Part shown: piece by piece, positions 16,909-24,637 of the stretch
Layout: the number at the start of each line of letters is the position of its first letter
Numbering within the stretch: the stretch's first letter is position 1
Assembly (NCBI GenBank): GCA_023412805.1
Contig: JAEZRM010000156.1
Span: 1 to 58,082, forward strand
Direction of reading: 5' to 3'
DNA: 58,082 nt
From: Pseudomonadota bacterium
GTDB lineage: Bacteria > Pseudomonadota > Alphaproteobacteria > Rhizobiales > Hyphomicrobiaceae
Translations under genes and position numbers: made by a program
The notes under the pieces: model-generated
What the model was told of the DNA's origin: nothing
What the model saw: the letters and a program-made list of their open reading frames with translations, nothing else
Database searches by the model: none

Positions 16909-18069
16909 CTACCTCAGCCCCAGACCGCGCGCGATGATGCCGCGCAGAACTTCCGTCGTACCGCCCTGGATGGTCAGCTTCGGCGCAATCGTCGTCGCAT
17001 AGGCGAGCTTCTTCTCGAAGGGAATCTGGTTCGTCGCCTCGGGCTCGCTGAAGGCCGCGAGCTCGCGCGCGCGGTGCGGCAGTCGCTGCTCCCAGATCGT
17101 ACCGACATCCTTCACGATCGCCGCTTCAAGCACGGGTTCCTTGCCGGCGTGCAGCATCCCCGCAACCGAGACCGACATGCGCCGCAGCGTGTGAAGCTGC
17201 GCGACCAATCGACCGAGACCTTCGGCACCGCGCACATCGGGATCGGGGCCAAGCACGCGCACGAGTTCCTCGAGCACGTAATAGGTTTCTAGAAAGCGCT
17301 CGGGGCCACTCCGCTCATAGGCGAGTTCACTCGTCGCCTGCTTCCAGGCACCGTCGATCTCACCGAGCACATGATCGTCAGGCACGAAGGCATTCTCGAA
17401 CACGACCTCATTGAAGTCGTGATGCCCCGTGATCTGGTAGACCGGGTTGCAGGTAATGCCCTTCGTCTTCATGTCGACGAGGAACTGCGTGAGCCCGTGG
17501 CGGCGGTTCTCTTTCGTCGGCTGGGATGTGCGGAAAAGACCGATCATGTAGTCGGCCTGGTGGGCATTCGACGTCCAGATCTTCGTGCCGTTGATGAGCC
17601 AGCCGCCGTCGGTCTTGGTCGCCTTCGTGCGCGCGGCAAAGAGGTCCGAACCGGAATTCGGCTCGCTCATGCCGATAGCGAAGCAGCACTCACCGCGGCA
17701 GATAGCGGGGAGCACTTTCATCTTCACGTGCTCGGGCGCGTACTTGAGCAGGATGGGCCCGCTCTGGCGATCGGCGACGAAATGCAGGCGCGTCGGCGCG
17801 TTGGCGACGCGCAGTTCCTCCGTCACGACATAGCGTTCAAGGAACGTGCGCTCATGCCCGCCGTACTGCTTCGGCCATGTCATCCCGAGCCAGCCCTTGG
17901 CACCGACTTTGCGGCTGAATTCGCGGCTGAAGCTGTCGCCACCCGTGGCGCCGGAGGGCTTGATATTACCGGCCTCGGTCTCCTCGGCGATGAACGCACG
18001 CACCTCGGCGCGCAGTTTCTCGCATTCGGGGGGAAGGCGGAGCTGATCGAACTGGATTGCGGCGGTCAT
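16909..18069 (-). CDS. Acyl-CoA dehydrogenase, FadE28/FadE17-like subunit
   Basis: A 386-residue flavoprotein of the acyl-CoA dehydrogenase family. Signatures include CFAIGMSEPNSGSDLF (FAD/substrate contact), WLINGTKIWTSNAHQADY, and a C-terminus TIQGGTTEVLRGIIARGLG that belongs to the branch found in actinobacterial steroid and branched-acid degradation operons. ATG 18069 has GGA 8 bases upstream. The gene follows a second, divergent acyl-CoA dehydrogenase by 30 bases; in that branch two unlike subunits often make one alpha2-beta2 enzyme. It would oxidise an acyl-CoA to the enoyl-CoA, feeding the hydratase downstream. Confidence 0.9.
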   Translation of the reverse strand: MTAAIQFDQLRLPPECEKLRAEVRAFIAEETEAGNIKPSGATGGDSFSREFSRKVGAKGWLGMTWPKQYGGHERTFLERYVVTEELRVANAPTRLHFVADRQSGPILLKYAPEHVKMKVLPAICRGECCFAIGMSEPNSGSDLFAARTKATKTDGGWLINGTKIWTSNAHQADYMIGLFRTSQPTKENRRHGLTQFLVDMKTKGITCNPVYQITGHHDFNEVVFENAFVPDDHVLGEIDGAWKQATSELAYERSGPERFLETYYVLEELVRVLGPDPDVRGAEGLGRLVAQLHTLRRMSVSVAGMLHAGKEPVLEAAIVKDVGTIWEQRLPHRARELAAFSEPEATNQIPFEKKLAYATTIAPKLTIQGGTTEVLRGIIARGLGLR

Positions 18070-18099
18070 GATTGAAGTCCGTCAGTCAGAGGGCCGGGG

Positions 18100-19161
18100 T
18101 CAGCGCGAAGCGACAAGCGGCCAGAGGTCGTCTGCACCCTTGGCGGCAATCATGCGCCCGAGCCGCACGGCCCAGTCGCTCTCGTTGCCGAAGTCGTCCC
18201 GCCACGACCAGAGCCGCAGCGTGAAGCGGTGCAGAATGTGCTCTTTGGTGAAACCGATGGCGCCATGCACCTGATGACCGATCGAAGCGCCCTCGGTGGC
18301 GGCTTCCGAGACGCGAATTTTCGCACCCGCCGCTTCGAGGAAGAAGCGATCGTCCGTAATGCCATTGGCAAACGTATCAGCTGCCGAACCTGCGGCCGCG
18401 ACGGCTGCCGCCGTCTCTCCCGCGAGCCGCGCGAGATTGTGCTGCACGGCCTGGAACTTCGAGATGGGCTTCTCGAAGGCCACGCGCTCGCCGGCATAGC
18501 GCGTCGTAATGGAAAGCACCGTTTCGAGCGCACCGGCCATCTGGTTCGCACGCACGGTCGCGCCGAGCAGCATGAGCCGATGGCGATCGAGACCGGCGGG
18601 CGCCGGCGCCTGTGCCGCAGCCTTCACCTTGTCGAAGGCAATCTCGACACTCGAGTCGCCGGCAAGATTGCGTCCCTCACCTGCGCGGATATCCGCGAGC
18701 CGCACAAGCGCTACGACCGGTCCAGATGGTCCGTCAGCGAGCACGGCAATGTGCTCGGCACTGCTGCCGAAGGGAACATTGCGTGCCTTGCCGTTGAGCG
18801 TGCCCGCCGCATCGATCTTGAGCTCGTCGGACCAGCGCGAAGGCGCAACGGTCATGGGACCGGACGGTGCATCGAGACCCGCTTCTGCCAACAGCCAACC
18901 GGCCATCAGCGTTTCAGCCAGCGGCACGGTGGCGGCAAAACGGCCAGCCACTTTCACCACCTCGAAGCCATCCGCCAGCGATGCACCGGCGCCGCCGAGC
19001 GTGTCGGGCACCCAAGCCAGCGTCAGACCGCTTTCCTCGAGCGAGGCCCAAAGCGGCCCCTGCCATGCGTCGTCCCTGGCTTGATTGACGGTCTGAGGAT
19101 CGGCAAGATCCTCGAATATGCGCGCGGCCGTCTCCGCGACGATGGCGCTCGTCTCGCTCAC
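18100..19161 (-). CDS. Acyl-CoA dehydrogenase, second (smaller) subunit
   Basis: A 353-residue acyl-CoA dehydrogenase-fold protein, shorter and much more diverged than its neighbour. The N-terminal helices are followed by a weak middle beta-domain lacking the SEPNSGSD motif, while the C-terminal helical part is well kept: FEKPISKFQAVQHNLA, QVHGAIGFTKEHILHRFTLR and LWSWRDDFGNES. This fits a partner subunit that supplies FAD contacts or catalytic residues in a heteromer. GTG 19161 is the start, with GGGGAG 5 bases upstream. It is the first of the tightly spaced oxidation genes; a 166-base gap separates it from the M81 gene. Confidence 0.87.
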   Translation of the reverse strand: MSETSAIVAETAARIFEDLADPQTVNQARDDAWQGPLWASLEESGLTLAWVPDTLGGAGASLADGFEVVKVAGRFAATVPLAETLMAGWLLAEAGLDAPSGPMTVAPSRWSDELKIDAAGTLNGKARNVPFGSSAEHIAVLADGPSGPVVALVRLADIRAGEGRNLAGDSSVEIAFDKVKAAAQAPAPAGLDRHRLMLLGATVRANQMAGALETVLSITTRYAGERVAFEKPISKFQAVQHNLARLAGETAAAVAAAGSAADTFANGITDDRFFLEAAGAKIRVSEAATEGASIGHQVHGAIGFTKEHILHRFTLRLWSWRDDFGNESDWAVRLGRMIAAKGADDLWPLVASR

Positions 19162-19327
19162 TGGCGCTCCCCAAGGGACAGCTTGGCTTCGTCATCGCGC
19201 ACCTGTCCCCGCGCACGATGACTTTGTCCGGACTTACGGTTTGGCACCTTCCAGGCATTGTTGGCAAGAGCGACGCGCGAATATTCATGCGTGGGCAGCG
19301 CATACCGCCGTGCGTCCGATGGACGCC
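19162..19327 (-). other. 166-base gap before the acyl-CoA dehydrogenase genes
   Basis: This gap lies between the M81 peptidase stop and the GTG start of the second acyl-CoA dehydrogenase subunit. It is the most likely place for a separate promoter for the CoA genes, but I find no convincing -35/-10 pair, stem-loop or operator-like palindrome. Confidence 0.3.
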
Positions 19328-20860
19328 TCACCAGTCGGGCGGCGACCAGTCCACATCCTCGTCGAGGGGATAGGAGGGGCGCGGGATGCGCTGCCACTGG
19401 CGGCGTTCGAGGACCGGCGAGGTGAGGCCCTCGGTATCGACTTCATAGACGTTCTCGGGCGGAAACCAGGGGATGAAGCCCGAGCGGAAGTGACCGCGCG
19501 ATTTGACCACGACGGTCGACGCATCTCCGATGTCGAGGTCGAACATCTCGAAGAACATCGGGTCTGCCGTCTGCATGCGATCGGAAATGACGATGGCCGT
19601 GACGCCGCCGATCTTGAGGGCTGCCGATGGCCCGAGATGCATGGTGCGGCCCTGCGCATAACCGAGGCGGCCGACGATCGTGCCGTCGTGTAGGCCGATC
19701 ACTTCCGCATCGGCCTCGAAAGGCGCATCACAGGGAAGGCCCGGATGGCTGTTGAAGCGCGCCCGGATGCGCCCACCGACACCAGCTTCGTGCGCCAACT
19801 TCGCGAGGGGCGGATCGAAGAAGCTGCCGACAAGCACATTCTCCGCCCCGGCCCACACCAGCGCCGAAAGCAGTTCGGTCGTGCGTCCAGTCCCGCCGCC
19901 ACCCGGATTATCGCCCGAGTCCGAATAGATGACCGGCGGCCGGTTCGTGTTGAGCGCGAGCTGCACACCCTCCGATAGCGGCGTCAGCTTCTTCCTGAAG
20001 CGCGCGCGATTACTCCATCCGAGTTCGGCGATCTCGCGAGCAAGCATCTGCGCACGCGCGATATCTCGCCGCGCCGTAACGATGATGCCGACGCCGTTCT
20101 TCTCACTGTCGGAGAAGACGAAGCCGCCGAAGATCGAGACATTGAGAATGTCTCCGGCGAGTTCGGCGCGCCGCCGCGTGCCATAGTCGATCATCTGGCC
20201 ATAGGGTCCGCTGGCGGTGAGCAGGTTCACCGAGGCAGGCGTCAGCGGCAGGCGAATGAACGCCGACTTGGGATCGGCGAGACCTGCAAGCATGAGCCGG
20301 AGCGAAAGCGCCGCTTCCTCGCCGCGCTCCATGTAGTCGACATGCGGGTTCGTGCGATAGCCGACGATGAGGTCGCTCTCGTCCACCATACGCTCGGAGA
20401 TGTTGCCGTGCAGGTCGAGCGTCACGACAACGCGGGCCTTGGGGCCGGCGACTTCGCGCGCGAGCGCAATCAGCTCGCCGTCAGGATCATCGCGATTGGT
20501 CGCGATCATGGCGCCATGATTGGCCACGTAGACCGCATCGAGATGTCCGGCCTCGGCGAGACCCTTGCGGCAGATCGCGAGATATTGGTCCATGAGCGCG
20601 CCGTCGACGGGCCCGTGCGGGTGACAGCCCGCGAGCAGAATGGGCACAGGCTCCCAGGGCCCGGTCGCATCCATGGTCTTCACGAAGGCTGCGGCCTCAC
20701 CCATGATCGAGGGATTGGGATGGCGGGCGGCCGTGAGGATGGCCTCGCCCTCGAGCTGATAGAAATCCCGGAAGTCCTGCTCGTAGGCGACGGGCGCCTG
20801 TCGATTGCTCTCGAGCCAGACACCAATGATGGCAACGCGGGGCGGGGCAGTCTCGGTCAT
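19328..20860 (-). CDS. M81 family metallopeptidase (MlrC-like)
   Basis: A 510-residue member of the MlrC family (N-terminal DUF1485 domain, C-terminal MlrC domain). The N-terminal part has EGEAILTAARHPNPS and the probable metal-binding strings AVYVANHGAMIAT and VVVTLDLHGNIS; GYRTNPHVDYMERGEEAA follows. The C-terminal domain carries SDSGDNPGGGGTGRTTELL and VVKSRGHFRSGF. The founding MlrC acts on linear fragments of microcystin, but the family is widespread in bacteria lacking that pathway. A dpp-type importer and CoA-ester genes follow on the same strand, so hydrolysis of an imported amide or peptide is the likely role. Start is ATG 20860. Confidence 0.9.
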   Translation of the reverse strand: MTETAPPRVAIIGVWLESNRQAPVAYEQDFRDFYQLEGEAILTAARHPNPSIMGEAAAFVKTMDATGPWEPVPILLAGCHPHGPVDGALMDQYLAICRKGLAEAGHLDAVYVANHGAMIATNRDDPDGELIALAREVAGPKARVVVTLDLHGNISERMVDESDLIVGYRTNPHVDYMERGEEAALSLRLMLAGLADPKSAFIRLPLTPASVNLLTASGPYGQMIDYGTRRRAELAGDILNVSIFGGFVFSDSEKNGVGIIVTARRDIARAQMLAREIAELGWSNRARFRKKLTPLSEGVQLALNTNRPPVIYSDSGDNPGGGGTGRTTELLSALVWAGAENVLVGSFFDPPLAKLAHEAGVGGRIRARFNSHPGLPCDAPFEADAEVIGLHDGTIVGRLGYAQGRTMHLGPSAALKIGGVTAIVISDRMQTADPMFFEMFDLDIGDASTVVVKSRGHFRSGFIPWFPPENVYEVDTEGLTSPVLERRQWQRIPRPSYPLDEDVDWSPPDW

Positions 20861-20907
20861 ACGCGGAACTCTCTCAGCTTCTTTGTTGATGGATCAGATT
20901 GGAGCTT

Positions 20908-22521
20908 TCAGAGCAGCGCCGCAATGGCCTCGGTGACGCGCGCGCGCGCCTCGGCGCTCAGATGAAGGCCAGCCTTGGTCCGCCGCCAGAGAATGTCCTC
21001 CGCGCTGGCAGCCCACTCGTGCTCCTTGAGATAGACGACCTCGCGCTCGGTGAGGCTCGGGCCGAGCAGGTGGCCCATATCGGTTAGACTCTTTGCATCG
21101 CCGAGCACGGCCGGCACATGCGATCCGTGGCGCCGCGCTAGCCGCAAGAGATAGGCGCGCTCGAAGCCCGGATGATCCTGCGCGAGGCGCTCTACAAATC
21201 GCGCAAAGGCGGCGACGGGGTCCGTGACGAGCGAACCGCTGCCGTCGAGATCGCCGCCGGGCAGCGGTGCGCCGGCTGTCCAAGCGGGGCCCATTCCCGC
21301 CAGATGCGGCGCGAGCCGCTCCAGCGCCTCCTCGGCCAGACGGCGATAAGTCGTGACCTTGCCGCCCATGACCGTCAGCAGTGGCGGCGCGCCGGCCTCG
21401 ACGGCAAGCTCCAGATGATAGTCGCGCGTAACAGCCGATGGATTAGCCGACTGGTCGTCATAGAGCGGCCGCACACCGGCGTACGTCCAAACGACCTCCT
21501 GCCGCCGCAGCGGCACACGAAAGAAGCTGCTCGCGAGATCTAGGAGATAAGCGATCTCGCCTTCATCGATCGCAACCGCGCCGGGGTCGCCGGTATAGGC
21601 GACATCGGTCGTGCCGATGAGCGTGAAGTGCTCCTCATAGGGCAGCGCGAAGACGACCCGGCCATCACTATTCTGCATGAGATACGCATCATCGGCACCC
21701 TTGATGCGCGGCACGACGAGATGACTGCCCTTGATGAGGCGCAAGCGCGGCGCCTCAGTCCCGGCAATCGCGCCGCCGACCTTCTCCACCCAGGGGCCAG
21801 CCGCATTCACGAGGGCTCGTGCGCGCACCTCGCGTTCTTGGCCCGCGCCGCGCACCGTCAGCCGCCAAAGCGCCCCCTCGGCACGCACGGCCGTGACCTC
21901 GTGGCGCGGAAGGATCTCGGCACCGCGCTCGGCTGCTGCCTGTGCATTGAGGATGACGAGCCGGGCATCGTCCACCCAGCAATCCCAGTAGGCAAAGCCG
22001 CGCGTGAGCTCAGGCCTCAGCGGAAGTCCAACCGGATCGCGCGTCAAATCGAGTGCAGTCGACCCCGGCACGGCCTTGCGACGATAGAGGTTGTCATAAA
22101 GAAACAGGCCCGCACGCAGCATCCAGCGCGGCCGCTGGCCCGGCATATGTGGCAGCACGAAGCGCAAGGGCCAAATGATATGCGGCGCCTTCGCGAGCAA
22201 GACTTCGCGCTCGCCGAGCGCCTCGCGGACGAGCCGGAAGGCATAGTGCTCGAGATAGCGCAATCCACCGTGCACGAGCTTGGAACTCGCCGAGCTCGTC
22301 GCGCCGCCTAGATCCGCCTTTTCGGCGAGGAAGACCGTCAACCCACGCCCGGCAGCGTCCGCGGCAATGCCGCAGCCGTTCACGCCGCCGCCGATGATCG
22401 CGAGATCGTATGCATCCGGAGGTCGCACGCTTTGACCGCCTGTCGGGCTGTGGCTCTGGCTCAGGCCGCCCGCCGCGCCCGGCTCCACATGGGCCGGGAC
22501 CTCGTCATCGGGCGACAGCAT
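20908..22521 (-). CDS. glpD: Aerobic glycerol-3-phosphate dehydrogenase
   Basis: A 537-residue FAD enzyme of the inner membrane surface that oxidises sn-glycerol 3-phosphate to dihydroxyacetone phosphate and passes electrons to quinone. The dinucleotide loop DLAIIGGGVNGCGIAADAA is followed by GATSSASSKLVHGGLRYLE, the hallmark of GlpD. GPWVEKVGG, LIGTTDVAYTGDPG and YAGVRPLYDD are further family blocks, and the C-terminal helical domain (DUF-type DAO_C) is complete. About 37 residues precede the FAD motif; ATG 22521 is used, but GTG 22428 is an in-frame alternative. It lies 47 bases upstream of the M81 gene on the same strand, without a glpR or glpK nearby. Confidence 0.93.
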   Translation of the reverse strand: MLSPDDEVPAHVEPGAAGGLSQSHSPTGGQSVRPPDAYDLAIIGGGVNGCGIAADAAGRGLTVFLAEKADLGGATSSASSKLVHGGLRYLEHYAFRLVREALGEREVLLAKAPHIIWPLRFVLPHMPGQRPRWMLRAGLFLYDNLYRRKAVPGSTALDLTRDPVGLPLRPELTRGFAYWDCWVDDARLVILNAQAAAERGAEILPRHEVTAVRAEGALWRLTVRGAGQEREVRARALVNAAGPWVEKVGGAIAGTEAPRLRLIKGSHLVVPRIKGADDAYLMQNSDGRVVFALPYEEHFTLIGTTDVAYTGDPGAVAIDEGEIAYLLDLASSFFRVPLRRQEVVWTYAGVRPLYDDQSANPSAVTRDYHLELAVEAGAPPLLTVMGGKVTTYRRLAEEALERLAPHLAGMGPAWTAGAPLPGGDLDGSGSLVTDPVAAFARFVERLAQDHPGFERAYLLRLARRHGSHVPAVLGDAKSLTDMGHLLGPSLTEREVVYLKEHEWAASAEDILWRRTKAGLHLSAEARARVTEAIAALL

Positions 22522-22552
22522 TCACCGGATGGCTGTACCCCAACAGTGGTCG

Positions 22553-22615
22553 CATCGGCTAGCCCGATGAGCTGTCCATCTGCCGGCTGATGGCTGCAAT
22601 GCAACAGCCGCAGAT
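22553..22615 (-). terminator. Two stem-loops downstream of tadC (probable end of the tad operon)
   Basis: In the tadC direction, the first hairpin is formed by 22605-22615 and 22578-22589 (11 pairs with one bulged C, 15-base loop) directly after the stop. A second, CATCGG/CCGATG, lies at 22553-22569. They fill the 96-base tadC-glpD gap. No U-run follows, so a Rho-assisted or leaky terminator is possible, and they could also act as a block before glpD. Confidence 0.5.
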
Positions 22616-22617
22616 GA

Positions 22618-23589
22618 CTAATTCCACTTCATGACCTGGATGGCCGCCGGGCCCAGAATGACGATGAAGAGGACGGGCAGGAAGAACACGATCATGGGCA
22701 CGGTCAGCTTCGGTGGCAGGGCGGCCGCCTTGCGCTCGGCTTCCGACATGCGCATGTCGCGGTTTTCCTTGGCCATGACACGCAGGGCCTGACCGACGGG
22801 CGTACCGTAGCGCTCGGCCTGGATGAGGGCCGTGGCGACGGCCTTGATACCGGCGATGCCCGTGCGCTTGCCTAGGTTCTCGAACGCGATGCGGCGATCC
22901 TGCAGATAGGAAAGCTCGGCCGTCGTGAGGCTGAACTCCTCGGCGAGCTCGAGCGACTGGCTCGACACCTCCTTGGAGACCTTGCCGAAGGCAGCCTCGA
23001 TCGACATGCCCGCCTGGACGCAGATCAGCAGCATGTCGAGCGCGTCGGGGAACGCCTGGGTGATCGACGCCTGCCGCTTCTGGACGAGATTCTTCAGGAA
23101 CACGTTCGGCAGGTAGAAGCCAGCATATCCGGCGGCGATTGCCATGCCGAACTTGGCGATGGGCGGATGCTGCATATTGGCGATGCCGAAGAGATAGATG
23201 AGCGCCACGATGGTAACGATGATCGGCATGACGAGGCGGAAGAACATATAGGCGACCAGCGGCGCCTGGCCCCGCAGACCCGCCATTTTGAGGAGGTCGC
23301 GCACCTCGTCGGTGTCGAACGCTTTCCGCAGATTGAGACGAGTCACGATCTGCTGCATGAAGCCTTTCGGCGTCTGCCGCAGGCGACCTTGACCGTCCTT
23401 GCTGAACTCCGCCATGCGGGCTGCGCGCATCTTGTCGCGCTCCGTCGCCATGGACCTCATGCGGTACGCCATGCGGTCGCGCGAAACAAGCGGCATGGCG
23501 ACCGTCAGCACCGTCGCAAAAGTCGCGGCAGCGGCGAGGATCATCACCAGCAGCTGCGGGTTCATGAACCCTTCGACGAACTCCATCAT
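22618..23589 (-). CDS. tadC: Tad pilus assembly inner-membrane protein TadC
   Basis: A 323-residue type II secretion F-domain protein. An N-terminal helix (LLVMILAAAATFATVLTVAM), a pair of helices around residues 105-160 and a C-terminal helix (VPMIVFFLPVLFIVILGPAA) surround the T2SSF domain with ALDMLLICVQAGMSIEAAF and the conserved ERYGTPVGQALRVMAKENR region. With TadB it forms the inner-membrane platform driven by the CpaF ATPase. ATG 23589 is the start, 12 bases after AAGGAG. It is the last tad gene here; no tadD follows. Confidence 0.93.
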   Translation of the reverse strand: MMEFVEGFMNPQLLVMILAAAATFATVLTVAMPLVSRDRMAYRMRSMATERDKMRAARMAEFSKDGQGRLRQTPKGFMQQIVTRLNLRKAFDTDEVRDLLKMAGLRGQAPLVAYMFFRLVMPIIVTIVALIYLFGIANMQHPPIAKFGMAIAAGYAGFYLPNVFLKNLVQKRQASITQAFPDALDMLLICVQAGMSIEAAFGKVSKEVSSQSLELAEEFSLTTAELSYLQDRRIAFENLGKRTGIAGIKAVATALIQAERYGTPVGQALRVMAKENRDMRMSEAERKAAALPPKLTVPMIVFFLPVLFIVILGPAAIQVMKWN

Positions 23590-23638
23590 AGCATCTTGTC
23601 TCCTTCCGCGCCGCAGTCCACAGACGCGCGCGTATCGC

Positions 23639-24637
23639 TCAGTACTTGAAGTTGATCATCTTCTTCATCACGAGAAGACCGCATAGCATCCAGACCGCGC
23701 CGCACAGCAGCATGAAGTTCCCCATTTTCGCGGTGAAGAGGAGCTTGATGTAGCCAGGCGTCGATAGGTAGACCATGCCCATGACGGCAAAGGGCAAGCA
23801 GGCAAGCACACCTGCCGAAGCCTTGGCTTCCGCCGAAAGAGCCTTGACCTTCGACTGCATCCGCTTTCTGTCGCGCAACACGCCGGCGAGGTTACCGAGC
23901 GCCTCCGAGAGGTTGCCGCCGGCCTGCTGTTGGATTGCGATGACGATCGCGAAGAAGTTGACCTCGGCAAGGGGCATGCGCGACATCATGCGCTCGAAGC
24001 ACTCGGCGAGCGGCACGCCGACGCGCTGCTGCTCGACCAGCTCCTTGAACTCCTCCCTGATCGGAGACGGGCTCTCGCGGGCGATGATGTTGAGGCATTC
24101 ATTGAGCGGCAGACCTGATTTGACGCCGCGCACGATCACATCGATCGAGTTTGCAAACTCGTCGAGGAACTTGGACTGGCGCCGCTTGATCATGCGCATG
24201 ACGAGCCATCGCGGCACGCCGAGACCCCCGACGAACATCGCCGCGACGGCAATCAGCGGGTTCATGCCGGGCAGCGACACGTAGGTCAGCACACCAATAG
24301 CCGCGCCCGCCACTGCGCTGGAAATCCAGAAAGTCTTCGGCGTGATCTCAAGGCCGGCGCGTTCGAGACGCGTCCGCATCGACAGCTTCTCGCGCTGCTT
24401 CTGCTTCTGCTCGAGCTCCTTCAGCGTATCTGCGACCTGCCGGCGTCGATTGCTGACCTGCTCCGCCTGGGCGTTGCGCGCAGCCCGCTTCACCTTGTTC
24501 TCGGTGACGCCGTGCAAGCGCTTTTCTACCTTCGAATCCCCCGAAAGCAGCGGATAGGCGAGGATGTAGATCATCGCCGCCGCGGAGATCGCCGCAAGCC
24601 CGACCAACCCGAGCTGCATCATCTCAGCATCAAGCAT
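23639..24637 (-). CDS. tadB: Tad pilus assembly inner-membrane protein TadB
   Basis: A 332-residue partner of TadC. It has an N-terminal helix (LGLVGLAAISAAAMIYILAY), a basic Gln/Lys-rich linker (residues 35-95) that may form a coiled coil, the T2SSF domain with FANSIDVIVRGVKSGLPLNE and ESPSPIREEFKELVEQQRVG, and two C-terminal helices. Its start overlaps the end of cpaF by 8 bases, so the two are translationally coupled. A 49-base gap precedes tadC. Confidence 0.93.
   Translation of the reverse strand: MLDAEMMQLGLVGLAAISAAAMIYILAYPLLSGDSKVEKRLHGVTENKVKRAARNAQAEQVSNRRRQVADTLKELEQKQKQREKLSMRTRLERAGLEITPKTFWISSAVAGAAIGVLTYVSLPGMNPLIAVAAMFVGGLGVPRWLVMRMIKRRQSKFLDEFANSIDVIVRGVKSGLPLNECLNIIARESPSPIREEFKELVEQQRVGVPLAECFERMMSRMPLAEVNFFAIVIAIQQQAGGNLSEALGNLAGVLRDRKRMQSKVKALSAEAKASAGVLACLPFAVMGMVYLSTPGYIKLLFTAKMGNFMLLCGAVWMLCGLLVMKKMINFKY

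Noticed and set aside
19328..20860. Microcystin degradation locus
   Set aside because: Only an MlrC-family protein is present. No mlrA, mlrB or mlrD is near, and M81 proteins are common without that pathway.
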